DNA of 64,000 nucleotides from Oryzisolibacter propanilivorax. GTDB lineage: Bacteria; Pseudomonadota; Gammaproteobacteria; Burkholderiales; Burkholderiaceae_C. Position numbers and translations under genes: made by a program. Positions 47,252-53,513 of the stretch are shown here, one piece after another (within the stretch, counting starts at the first letter, position 1; each line of letters opens with the position of its first letter). The notes under the pieces were generated by a model, which ran no database searches, was not told the DNA's origin, and saw nothing but the letters and a program-made list of their open reading frames with translations. Where the stretch lies: contig NZ_FNHP01000004.1 in NCBI RefSeq assembly GCF_900103645.1, forward strand, positions 124,001 to 188,000. The letters run 5' to 3'.

Positions 47252-47800
47252 GTGGGTTTTGAGGTAACTCGCATAGAACGGTGACGCTCTCATCGGCTTT
47301 AGCGCCCAATGGTACTTGGCGCCACTGCGTTTGCCGATAACATAATCGAGCTTGTCTTGGCTGTAGTTGTGGTGCTGAAATCGCCGCCGCTCAAACTGTT
47401 TATTCCACAGCGGAGCGGAGCCGAAACGCTCGCCGAACCTGCGCAGAACTGCCGCTTCACAGTCTAGGTATGTAGTGGGCTGATTTCTTACTCGTGGCGT
47501 TGCTACACAAACTTGAAATTTAAAGTCACCCACTAGCTCTTCAAGCTTTCGAGCCCACTTCTTGTGCGATGCAATTCTGCTGCCGAAGCTACCCTCGCCC
47601 ACATAGACGGCGGGAGATTCTCCATTTGGATAGCTAATAGCAAAATTTCCGGCGAGTCGAATGACATAGACCCTGCGCTCTAGATGCTTGGAGATCGCAC
47701 CGTGTTCCACCAGCCTCGGCAGGAGTGTCTTGCCCCAAGTCTCGTCCGGAAGCCAGTCAACACAAGTCCAGACGAGCGGTACTGTCACGGTTGCCGGCAT
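47246..47800 (-). CDS. Cassette gene: GIY-YIG-like nuclease fold protein
   Basis: 184 residues. I start at the ATG at 47798-47800, preceded by GGAGGAAAG; an 8-codon extension would begin inside the attC. RRVYVIRL and SPAVYVGEG-SFGSRIASHKKW resemble the GIY-YIG nuclease core (GIY, YIG, then the conserved Arg and His), with a later acidic YLDCEAAVLRRFGERFG and PLWNKQFERR. These are the residues expected of the GIY-YIG superfamily, though the canonical tripeptides are changed to VYV and YVG. Cassette 10 of the integron; role unknown, nuclease activity untested. Confidence 0.65.
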   Translation of the reverse strand: MPATVTVPLVWTCVDWLPDETWGKTLLPRLVEHGAISKHLERRVYVIRLAGNFAISYPNGESPAVYVGEGSFGSRIASHKKWARKLEELVGDFKFQVCVATPRVRNQPTTYLDCEAAVLRRFGERFGSAPLWNKQFERRRFQHHNYSQDKLDYVIGKRSGAKYHWALKPMRASPFYASYLKTHV

Positions 47801-47811
47801 CTTTCCTCCAC

Positions 47812-47872
47812 GTGTAACGAACAAAAGTAAGCCGCCCGCCGAAGGCGGGTCGGCTTGAGCGAAAGGTTAGGT
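47812..47872 (-). other. attC site 9
   Basis: 61 bp. Cores are GTGTAAC (one mismatch to RYYYAAC) and GTTAGGT (fits GTTRRRY). The inner palindrome is AAGCCGCCCGCC-GAA-GGCGGGTCGGCTT. The stop of the gene at 47867-48427 falls in the core. Confidence 0.9.
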
Positions 47873-48427
47873 ATGTTGCATTGCTTGGCGAAACTTCCCG
47901 AGCTCTTCTACCCAGGCTTTACTAACTATGAGTAGCTGCATCGCAAGTTTTAAACAACATTCTGGCGTGAAGAAATAGTTATCTTCGCCAAGATCCTTGT
48001 TGATGTATTCAAGTATGTTGCCGTGACATAGATTATGTCGAACACGCACAATCTCTACATTTCTGATGTTTGGTTTGACGGACTCTAGTTTTTGAATGAA
48101 GTCGGTTTCTTCTGGGAAAGCAAGCTTATTTACTGGCAGTCCAGCAACTCGGGCGGCAACCAAAAGTCTATTGCTCAAAATTCTTGTTGGGTCAAGCTCT
48201 TCCACTGGTGCAGGTTTTTCAATCTGTGCCATTGTTACTCTTAAGGATGACTCAATTCCAATGATGAAGCTGGTGCATGCTGGGAGTATTAGGCCCTGCT
48301 TTAATGCTTCTGAGCCTTGAGAGAAGAACCAATGAACCTCCGCTCCCAAATGGTGCTTTAGAAAAAAGATTCGTTCTTCATGCTCTAACCTTACTTGCTC
48401 TAAATATTGCTGAAGATCTTCGTCCAT
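47867..48427 (-). CDS. Cassette gene: HEPN-like protein (R-x4-H motif), unknown function
   Basis: 186 residues, mostly helical. RVRHNLCHGNI (residues ~128-138) contains the R-x4-H pattern of HEPN domains, many of which are RNases in toxin-antitoxin or defence systems. An upstream helix SFIIGIESSLRVTMAQ also fits the fold. The stop codon lies in attC9, and the start is 23 nt from the upstream cassette boundary, with only a weak ribosome binding site. The neighbouring cassette gene (48495-48998) has a similar motif at a nearly identical position, although the rest of the two sequences is dissimilar. The HEPN assignment is tentative. Confidence 0.65.
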   Translation of the reverse strand: MDEDLQQYLEQVRLEHEERIFFLKHHLGAEVHWFFSQGSEALKQGLILPACTSFIIGIESSLRVTMAQIEKPAPVEELDPTRILSNRLLVAARVAGLPVNKLAFPEETDFIQKLESVKPNIRNVEIVRVRHNLCHGNILEYINKDLGEDNYFFTPECCLKLAMQLLIVSKAWVEELGKFRQAMQHT

Positions 48428-48443
48428 ATGCGCTCGCTGAAAT

Positions 48444-48500
48444 ACCTAACGTTGGAGTTGAGCGGCGCCGTCAGGCGTCCGCTTGAACGACGGGTTAGGC
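48444..48500 (-). other. attC site 8
   Basis: 57 bp. Cores ACCTAAC and GTTAGGC both fit the consensus. The inner palindrome is GAGCGGCGCCGT-CAGGCGTCCGCTT. It ends the cassette holding the gene at 48495-48998, whose stop is in the core. Confidence 0.92.
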
Positions 48501-48998
48501 GCCATGCTGGGCAACCTGCGTAATGGCGCAAATGAGCGCCGCGTTTGCTTGCTCGAAGTTGCTGCGCTGGCCCTGAATTCCATAGGCCCACTTGACCCCG
48601 TGAAAGAGATTGTTTCTGAGGCGAAAAATCACGATAAGCAGGCAGCCGACAACATCAGCCGGATTGTTGTTCTCTCCGTTCAGGACCTGCCTCACCAGTT
48701 CCGGGCTGTCATTGCTTCTAAGATTCAAGCCCTCGAAATGCGCCGTGAAGGTGTCCTCGGCGAAGTACCGTTGCCGGAAGTAGGCCAGGCTATTCTGAAA
48801 CTCGTTTACGTTTAGCCGACCCTGTGTGTGCCGTTCGTGGACAAGTGAAAGGATGGCGTTTGCAGACGCGCGAGTTTGCAAGGCCCTTGCTTCAAAGAGG
48901 CTCCAAAGAAGCGCGAAGTGAAAGATGGCCTGACGATCTTCCTCAGGTAACTCACGAAAGCCTGGCACTTGCTGCTCGAGCCACTCAATGGGATTCAT
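48495..48998 (-). CDS. Cassette gene: HEPN-like protein (R-x4-H motif), unknown function
   Basis: 167 residues, predicted helical. FRLRNNLFHGVKW (about residues 125-137) carries the R-x4-H HEPN pattern, followed by a C-terminal helix (NFEQANAALICAITQV). PGFRELPEEDRQAIFHFALLWSLFEARAL near the N-terminus is typical of uncharacterised HEPN-like proteins that begin with a long helix. The ATG is close to the cassette boundary at attC7, and the stop is inside attC8. No partner antitoxin is present in the cassette. Family assignment is tentative. Confidence 0.68.
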   Translation of the reverse strand: MNPIEWLEQQVPGFRELPEEDRQAIFHFALLWSLFEARALQTRASANAILSLVHERHTQGRLNVNEFQNSLAYFRQRYFAEDTFTAHFEGLNLRSNDSPELVRQVLNGENNNPADVVGCLLIVIFRLRNNLFHGVKWAYGIQGQRSNFEQANAALICAITQVAQHGA

Positions 48999-49001
48999 AG
49001 C

Positions 49002-49061
49002 GCCTAACGAACGAGGTAAGCCGGCCGCCGAAGGCGGATCGGCTTGACTGACGGGTTAGAC
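49002..49061 (-). other. attC site 7
   Basis: 60 bp. Cores GCCTAAC and GTTAGAC fit the consensus. The inner palindrome is AAGCCGGCCGCC-GAAGGCGGATCGGCTT. It ends the cassette with no convincing gene (49008-49326). Confidence 0.92.
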
Positions 49062-49326
49062 GCAGGTGCCAAAACGGGAGCCCCCAGCTTGACGACGCGC
49101 GCACACCGCGAAAAAGCATTGCGCCACGAAGGCGGCGCAATGCCTGATAAATGATAGCTACCAGCGCTTGCTGGGCAAGGGCTGGAGGCTAAAAAGACTT
49201 GAAACTGGCGCCATACCCACAGGCGAAGCCCTGCGAAACGACAAAACAGGCGCTGAATAACGCCTGAGAAGGTAAATGCCGTTTGCAAAACCATGGCTTG
49301 AATTAATCAGATTCCCTGCGGACTAA
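49008..49326 (-). other. Integron cassette without a convincing gene
   Basis: This cassette of about 319 bp lies between attC7 and attC6. Its only minus-strand open frame (49004-49294, 96 codons) runs straight through attC7 and has no ribosome binding site. The centre (about 49150-49200) is a copy of the dispersed repeat GATAGCTACCAGCGC...GCTGGAGGC...CTTGAAACTGGCGCC. The whole segment is homologous to 51531-51750 in cassette 3. The two frames give partly similar peptides (RQFQ-FLASS, SAGSY), so a small gene cannot be excluded. Confidence 0.6.
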
Positions 49327-49380
49327 CGAAAAAAGTAAGCGGCTGGCCGTAGGCCAGTCCGCTTGACTGACGGGTTAGGC
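49321..49380 (-). other. attC site 6
   Basis: 60 bp. The right core GTTAGGC fits; the left core GACTAAC has one mismatch. The inner palindrome is AAGCGGCTGGCCGTAGGCCAGTCCGCTT, split here by the unpaired loop GTA. The stop of the membrane-protein gene is in the core. Confidence 0.9.
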
Positions 49381-49968
49381 TGAACTTTGCTTGCGCCGGG
49401 ATGATTTTTTCGCAATGTACAAGCCAACCACAAGCAGGAAGAAAATGATCACGAATATATGCCCAATGGGATAGATGGCATAGTTCAACCAAGGAGAGGT
49501 GGGTATTGCTGTTGATAGTGCAATGAATGGAGATGCTACAACTGTCATGCCAGCAAATACGGATGCGGTTTCGGGTTTCGTTCGTGTGTAGTTATTTGGA
49601 ATCAAAAGAATAAAGAGTCCAAATATGAACCATGCCGCAGCGGCGGCTAACGCCTTCTTAGTCCAGGGCAGGAGTTGATAGCTGACTGGCACACTGACGT
49701 CGGTCGCGCGGAGTTGCATTATTAATGACGACGCCAATGCGTGAAGTTCAGGATTTGTTTTTATTTCCTGCTTTGAGCTGGAGCTGGCCAGTTTTTCCAG
49801 AAGTACTACTTGCTTCTCTATGCGAGCCAACTTGAAGCTTTGCGTATAGATTTCAAATACCGACAGGCCGCCACCGGCAATCACAAGAAAAACTGCCAAG
49901 AAAACAAGCCTCCGCCAAGTGAATTGATCTATGAGCTTGTCAAAGAAACCGACTATTGGTTCGAGCAT
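49375..49968 (-). CDS. Cassette gene: membrane protein of unknown function
   Basis: About 197 residues from the first ATG; a GTG seven codons upstream, at the attC boundary, is the alternative start. Membrane segments are LVFLAVFLVIAGGGLSVFEIY near the N-terminus, then after a soluble stretch with SKQEIKTNPELHALASSL come ALAAAAAWFIFGLFILLIP, a weak third, and IGHIFVIIFFLLVVGLYIA at the C-terminus. The tail is basic (KKSSRRKQSS). I do not recognise the family. Stop codon in attC6. Clearly lower GC than the flanking chromosome. Confidence 0.7.
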   Translation of the reverse strand: MLEPIVGFFDKLIDQFTWRRLVFLAVFLVIAGGGLSVFEIYTQSFKLARIEKQVVLLEKLASSSSKQEIKTNPELHALASSLIMQLRATDVSVPVSYQLLPWTKKALAAAAAWFIFGLFILLIPNNYTRTKPETASVFAGMTVVASPFIALSTAIPTSPWLNYAIYPIGHIFVIIFFLLVVGLYIAKKSSRRKQSSA

Positions 49969-49987
49969 GGTTTCGGGTGTTGGTGAC

Positions 49988-50047
49988 ACTTAACGCTTGA
50001 GTTAAGCCGCGCCGCGAAGCGGCGTCGGCTTGAACGAATTGTTAGCC
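49988..50047 (-). other. attC site 5
   Basis: 60 bp. The left core ACTTAAC fits; the right core GTTAGCC has one mismatch. The inner palindrome is AAGCCGCGCCGC-GAAGCGGCGTCGGCTT. Confidence 0.92.
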
Positions 50048-50602
50048 GCGCTGACGCCGATAGTGCATGGCGACTGCGCCGCAGCGGAACGGTTTCGCCG
50101 AGACCAAATCTAGCCGTCGTGTGCTCGGCAGCCCACTCTGGTACAGGGTCGGGCCGTGGCCGACGATCCTGGGTTGGACGAGGAACATGTACTCGTCGAT
50201 TAGATCCAGCCGATCCAATTCTGTGGCGAGCTTGCCACTACCAAGGAGCACACCAGCCGGAGTCGCATCCTTTAATTTCTGTATCTCCGAGCGAAGGTCG
50301 CCGACGACGTGGCGAGTGTTGTTCCACCGATAGTCCTTTCGGGTCGATGAAACCACGTACTTCGGCTTGTTCTCTAGCTTGACTGCCCAGTCGCGGATCG
50401 CTGGCGATGCCTCCACGTCGCCTCGGGCGACTGTCGGCCAATAGCTTTCCATCATTTCGTAGGTAACGCGGCCCCACAACATCGCTCCACCTTCATTCAT
50501 GAGGCGAGTGAAAAAGGCTGTTGTCTCGTCGTCGGCGATTCCCTCTTGGTGGTCGACGCAACCGTCGAGGGTGACATTAATGCTGAAAGTCAAAAGTCCC
50601 AT
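50042..50602 (-). CDS. Cassette gene: RibD C-terminal/dihydrofolate reductase family protein
   Basis: 186 residues from an ATG with AAGGAA about 9 nt upstream. The fold is that of the RibD_C/DHFR-like reductases: FSINVTLDGCVDHQEGIADDE, MLWGRVTYEMMESYWP, PKYVVSSTRKD, VLLGSGKLATELDRLDLIDEYMFLVQPRIVGHGPTLY. This group reduces pteridine- or flavin-like substrates. It is distinct from the trimethoprim-resistance dfrA and dfrB cassette families, so no resistance is inferred. Stop codon in attC5. Confidence 0.88.
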   Translation of the reverse strand: MGLLTFSINVTLDGCVDHQEGIADDETTAFFTRLMNEGGAMLWGRVTYEMMESYWPTVARGDVEASPAIRDWAVKLENKPKYVVSSTRKDYRWNNTRHVVGDLRSEIQKLKDATPAGVLLGSGKLATELDRLDLIDEYMFLVQPRIVGHGPTLYQSGLPSTRRLDLVSAKPFRCGAVAMHYRRQRG

Positions 50603-50622
50603 GGCTGCGAATTCCTTGTAGC

Positions 50623-50680
50623 GGCTAACGACGAAATTCAGCCGCCGCCGTAGGCGGTCGGCTGGAATGCTGAGTTAGCC
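50623..50680 (-). other. attC site 4
   Basis: 58 bp. Cores GGCTAAC and GTTAGCC are exact complements of each other, each with one departure from the consensus. The inner palindrome is CAGCCGCCGCC-GTAGGCGGTCGGCTG. Confidence 0.9.
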
Positions 50681-51466
50681 CTTTGCGTGCATAAGAATTG
50701 CCCGCTGGACAGACAACAGGACGCGCTTCTGCTCGTAGCCAACGAAGCCCTCGTAAGCAATGGGATCAAAGCCCACTTCCCTACCGATGGAAAACGGCGG
50801 CGTGGGCAAGAGCTTCGGATTACCAAGGCGTGCCAGATGTTCTCGCGTGAGCGACCAAGCCGAATCATTGAATTCGTTGGGCCAACCGTCAGTGACCAAG
50901 ATATCGACAGTCTCGGTTGGGCCGGTATTGAAGACGACATTGCAATTTTCAGAATGAAACTCTGAGCTGCAGAAGTGCTGAATCTCGATGCCGAAGACCG
51001 ATGCCAGTGCATGCCAGGATCGAAACACGTTGGTGGTCGGTCCCCAGAGACCAATCCTTACGCTCTCAATAGGCCGAATTTTGAAGTCGATGTAGTAGGC
51101 ATCTGACAGAACCTCGCAAGGGTGGGCTGCGCGCGACATAGCGTTGATAACGGGTCGAGATGATGCTGCCGCGAACTCTTGCAGCCGCTCGTGGTTCGAC
51201 TCGCGTACAACGTACATGGCGTAAAAGGGATCAAGGTAACCCGCCAAATCGCATGCCCGCTCACTTGTCTTCAAGAGATTGGGCAACTCGACATAGGCGA
51301 GACCGAGTTCTCGAAACGCTTCGATGAAGGTCGTACGCGTGCGAATGCCGTTGCCTTCGAACGACCATGCAACCGTGCCGGAGAGACTCCGAAGCGGCGC
51401 ATTCGCAAGAGCCCATATCGCGCGGGTTTCGGCTGCTGAAAGATCAGTGACGTCGAGAAGATCCAT
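50675..51466 (-). CDS. Cassette gene: aspartate/ornithine carbamoyltransferase-like protein
   Basis: 263 residues against about 310 for true enzymes. The carbamoyl-phosphate domain is recognisable: GIRTRTTFIEAFRELGLAYVEL corresponds to the S-T-R-T-R-T-S-F-E loop but lacks the leading Ser/Thr. AMYVVRESNHERLQEFAAASSRPVINA and HPCEVLSDAYYI match the family HPCQ-x-L-x-D motif. The second domain has RIGLWGPTTNVFRSWHALASVFG, parallel to the GD-x-NNV-x-x-S segment. The ATG is 5 nt from the cassette boundary and has no ribosome binding site; the stop is in attC4. Changed active-site residues suggest an altered substrate or no catalysis. Confidence 0.78.
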   Translation of the reverse strand: MDLLDVTDLSAAETRAIWALANAPLRSLSGTVAWSFEGNGIRTRTTFIEAFRELGLAYVELPNLLKTSERACDLAGYLDPFYAMYVVRESNHERLQEFAAASSRPVINAMSRAAHPCEVLSDAYYIDFKIRPIESVRIGLWGPTTNVFRSWHALASVFGIEIQHFCSSEFHSENCNVVFNTGPTETVDILVTDGWPNEFNDSAWSLTREHLARLGNPKLLPTPPFSIGREVGFDPIAYEGFVGYEQKRVLLSVQRAILMHAKG

Positions 51467-51470
51467 AGAG

Positions 51471-51530
51471 GGCTAACGAACAAGCTAAGCAGCTCGCCGA
51501 AGGCGAGTCTGCTTGAGCGCAGAGTTAGAA
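51471..51530 (-). other. attC site 3
   Basis: 60 bp. Cores GGCTAAC and GTTAGAA each carry one mismatch. The inner palindrome is AAGCAGCTCGCC-GAAGGCGAGTCTGCTT. It lies between the carbamoyltransferase-like cassette and the lipoprotein cassette. Confidence 0.88.
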
Positions 51531-51827
51531 CCAGGTACCAGAACGGACAGCCCAAACCTGACGACGCGCCAAAACTGCGAAAAAGCAAAGCGCCACGGAA
51601 GCGGCGAAGTATTTACAAAACGATAGCTACCAGCGCAGGCTGCGCAAGCGCTGGAGGCCAAAAAGGCTTGAAACTGGCGCAGCCCAAAAAAGCGAAGCCC
51701 CACACTCAGCCCCCCAACGGATAAACGCTTGAGTAGCTAAATGCCGGCGAATGAAGCATGGCTTCAATATTGCGTATTTCTGAACAGGCTAAAGTCGGAG
51801 TTGACTACCACGCACCGGCAAGAAACG
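51531..51827. repeat. Non-coding 3' part of cassette 3 with dispersed repeat
   Basis: Between the lipoprotein stop and attC3 there is no credible gene. The segment is homologous over roughly 220 bp to the gene-less cassette at 49062-49300. It includes CTGACGACGCGC, CGAAAAAGCA, GCGCCAC, the GATAGCTACCAGCGC...GCTGGAGGCCAAAAAGGCTTGAAACTGGCGC core (about 51620-51680) and AAATGCCG...ATGGCTT at the far end. The cassette may therefore be a fusion of two ancestral cassettes that lost the attC between them. Confidence 0.7.
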
Positions 51828-52331
51828 TTACCTCCTGTCGCCCTCAGCGAGAATAAACCGATTGCTCGCGCCTTCAATCACTTCCACTTCCCGGCGAAGC
51901 AATCCTCCTTGCGACGCTTTACCAACCGTCCAGTTAACTTGGGCCACCAATATCCACCGCCCCTGCGGCACCCCTTCGAAAGCAAAGTTTCCACTTGCAT
52001 CGCATACCGCCGACCGCACAGCAGGGCCCGGAACGCGGCCACCTCCTGGAGGGACAGGGATCATCTGCCGACCCGATGCAAAAATATCGATCACTTCCCG
52101 AAAGTACTGAGAGTCCGGAAACAGTCCAGCTGTTGTTCCGGCGCACGTAACTACACCGCCACCTCTTTGGCGTAGAAGAGCTTGCCCCAAAACGGTGTTT
52201 GGCCCCACAGCGCGATAAGCATCATAATCCTCTGATACGTAAGGCGTCGCCGTCTGAGTCGGTGGCATTGGTGCACAGCCAACCAACGTAGCTGCTAGCA
52301 CCACGATTGCCATTAGCATCGAACTATTCAT
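51828..52331 (-). CDS. Cassette gene: lipoprotein of unknown function
   Basis: 167 residues. The start chosen is the ATG at 52329-52331, preceded by AAAGGA; two in-frame ATGs lie further upstream. The signal sequence NSSMLMAIVVLAATLVGCAP ends in the lipobox LVGC, so the protein should be lipid-anchored at Cys19. The mature part has GNFAFEGVPQGRWILVAQVNW followed by LLRREVEVIEG, reminiscent of carboxypeptidase-regulatory-like beta-sandwich domains. No catalytic residues are evident. Third cassette from attI. Confidence 0.75.
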   Translation of the reverse strand: MNSSMLMAIVVLAATLVGCAPMPPTQTATPYVSEDYDAYRAVGPNTVLGQALLRQRGGGVVTCAGTTAGLFPDSQYFREVIDIFASGRQMIPVPPGGGRVPGPAVRSAVCDASGNFAFEGVPQGRWILVAQVNWTVGKASQGGLLRREVEVIEGASNRFILAEGDRR

Positions 52332-52466
52332 CTTTTTTCCTTTCATTTGAATTCGCACCAGAATTTTAATTTGCGCATTCTAGGTAAGTGCGGCGGGGAA
52401 CCGTAGCTTTGTACAGCACACCGGTATTACCACACGCGTCCAAAATTTGACCAGTGTGCTATTACA

Positions 52467-52523
52467 GTCTAACGCCCTGAGTTCAGCCGCCGCGTAGCGG
52501 TCGGCTGCGACGAATAGTTAGAT
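52467..52523 (-). other. attC site 2
   Basis: 57 bp. Cores GTCTAAC and GTTAGAT fit the consensus. The inner palindrome is CAGCCGCCGC-GTAGCGGTCGGCTG. The stop of the second cassette gene is 2 nt outside the core. Confidence 0.92.
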
Positions 52524-52525
52524 AT

Positions 52526-52903
52526 TTACTGTGCAATACCCAGTTTTAGCTGAGCAGTTCTGTTTACTTCTGGATTGTCATTGAGTTGCCAGCCTGATGT
52601 TAATAGACGAGTCATGTGCTGTTTGTTGTAAAGGTATGGCATGACTATTTGGAATATTCCAAATGTGCAGGCTGTTAAAATCAAGTGAAGAACGCCAACG
52701 CCAATTTCGCCGCGAATGATTGGTACTAACCATCCGAATAGGAGGTATGTCCAGCAATATCCGAAGCATCCCTTCTTTACCAGTCCGGAGGCGCCGTGCT
52801 TGACCAGAACTGATTTTTGTGGACCCATAATTGCGAAGCCAAGAATAACTGGCGCAAATATGATAAGAACTATCAACCAGTGCCAAATCGAAAAAGAACC
52901 CAT
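52526..52903 (-). CDS. Cassette gene: small membrane protein
   Basis: 125 residues with a good ribosome binding site (AGAGGAG) before the ATG. The first membrane helix is WHWLIVLIIFAPVILGFAIMG. After KKGCFGYCWTYLLFGWLVPIIRGEIGVG comes a second hydrophobic block VLHLILTACTFGIFQIVMPY. YNKQHMTRLLTSGWQLNDN follows near the C-terminus. The layout (short helix, Gly/aromatic block, helix, YNK-x-HT-x-x-L-x-x-G) is reminiscent of small membrane proteins of the YqaE or superinfection-immunity type, but I would not assign it. Second cassette from attI, likely expressed from the array promoter. Confidence 0.72.
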   Translation of the reverse strand: MGSFSIWHWLIVLIIFAPVILGFAIMGPQKSVLVKHGASGLVKKGCFGYCWTYLLFGWLVPIIRGEIGVGVLHLILTACTFGIFQIVMPYLYNKQHMTRLLTSGWQLNDNPEVNRTAQLKLGIAQ

Positions 52904-52926
52904 TTATCACTCCTCTTTTTGAAAAA

Positions 52927-52984
52927 ATCTAACGCTGGAGTTAAGCGGCGGCGGTACGCCGTCCGCTTGGACGAGTGGTTAGGC
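52927..52984 (-). other. attC site 1
   Basis: 58 bp. Cores ATCTAAC and GTTAGGC fit the consensus. The inner palindrome is AAGCGGCGGC-GGTACGCCGTCCGCTT. It belongs to the first cassette after attI, and that gene's stop codon is in the core. Confidence 0.93.
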
Positions 52985-53386
52985 TTCTTGCGACCGTAGC
53001 TTGAGCCTTTGCCAGATTTGCCGCTCATAGTGAGCCGCAAGCCGACCGGATGCAAAGCGAAGAACAAAGAAGGCCAGAATTGTTGCGGCAACTGCCAGCC
53101 AAGGTGCATATGCAGCAAGCGGGCCGGTAAACACAATGGAAGAAGAATCTACGAAGAAGGATGACAGTTGGCCCGCGAAGGCAAACGTGATGAGGCCGCC
53201 GCCGAAAAGATAGTCGGCTTTTTGTGCAGCAAGGGCTTTGGGCAGATGAGGATTTGCGTCCCAGTACGTACCGGAAAGCTGCGCCATTGACTCGACGGAC
53301 TGGCGGATGATTCCAATCGCGAAAAATATGGAGCCAACTACGCCGACGCAGGACGCAATAAGCTGAATTAGCGACGCAAGTGTCAT
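52979..53386 (-). CDS. Cassette gene: membrane protein of unknown function (first cassette)
   Basis: 135 residues. N-terminal membrane helix SLIQLIASCVGVVGSIFFAIGII, a polar loop with LSGTYWDANPHLPKALAAQKADY, then GGGLITFAFAGQLSSFFV and PWLAVAATILAFFVLRFASG; the C-terminus is basic (HYERQIWQRLKLRSQEA). I do not recognise a family. The ATG is 4 nt from the attI core, so it is the most recently inserted or most strongly expressed cassette if the usual integron rule holds. Stop codon in attC1. Confidence 0.72.
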   Translation of the reverse strand: MTLASLIQLIASCVGVVGSIFFAIGIIRQSVESMAQLSGTYWDANPHLPKALAAQKADYLFGGGLITFAFAGQLSSFFVDSSSIVFTGPLAAYAPWLAVAATILAFFVLRFASGRLAAHYERQIWQRLKLRSQEA

Positions 53387-53390
53387 GGAA

Positions 53391-53460
53391 GCCTAACTAG
53401 AATTAGACGAACCTCAAAGTTCGTTTTGGTGAACGATAACAACGGACTCGACCCGCAGTC
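53391..53460 (-). other. attI-type insertion site and integrase leader
   Basis: GCCTAAC at 53391-53397 (GTTAGGC on the cassette strand) marks the junction with the first cassette. Unlike attC, there is no long inner palindrome, as expected for attI. The region up to the integrase start would also hold the cassette promoter and the integrase promoter; I cannot pick convincing -35/-10 pairs. The right limit of the site is approximate. Confidence 0.75.
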
Positions 53461-53488
53461 CTCCTCGTAAACACGGTCTTGCCAACCA

Positions 53489-53504
53489 TTTAGGCAAACC
53501 TAAA
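53489..53504. promoter_or_regulatory. Perfect inverted repeat at the integrase start
   Basis: TTTAGG-CAAA-CCTAAA lies 10 nt before the integrase ATG, between attI and intI. Its position suits a regulator binding site for intI or the cassette promoter. It is not a LexA box (no CTG-N10-CAG), so SOS control is not evident here. Confidence 0.45.
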
Positions 53505-53513
53505 AATTTGCGG

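Noticed and set aside
49004-49294. 96-codon frame in the gene-less cassette and its 72-codon counterpart at 51485-51703
   Set aside because: Both run through an entire attC and have no ribosome binding site. The similarity between them is explained by DNA homology of the segments. Kept as a possibility in the cassette entry, not called as a gene.
50042-50602. Trimethoprim-resistance dihydrofolate reductase
   Set aside because: The protein is of the RibD C-terminal type, not dfrA or dfrB; no resistance claim is justified.
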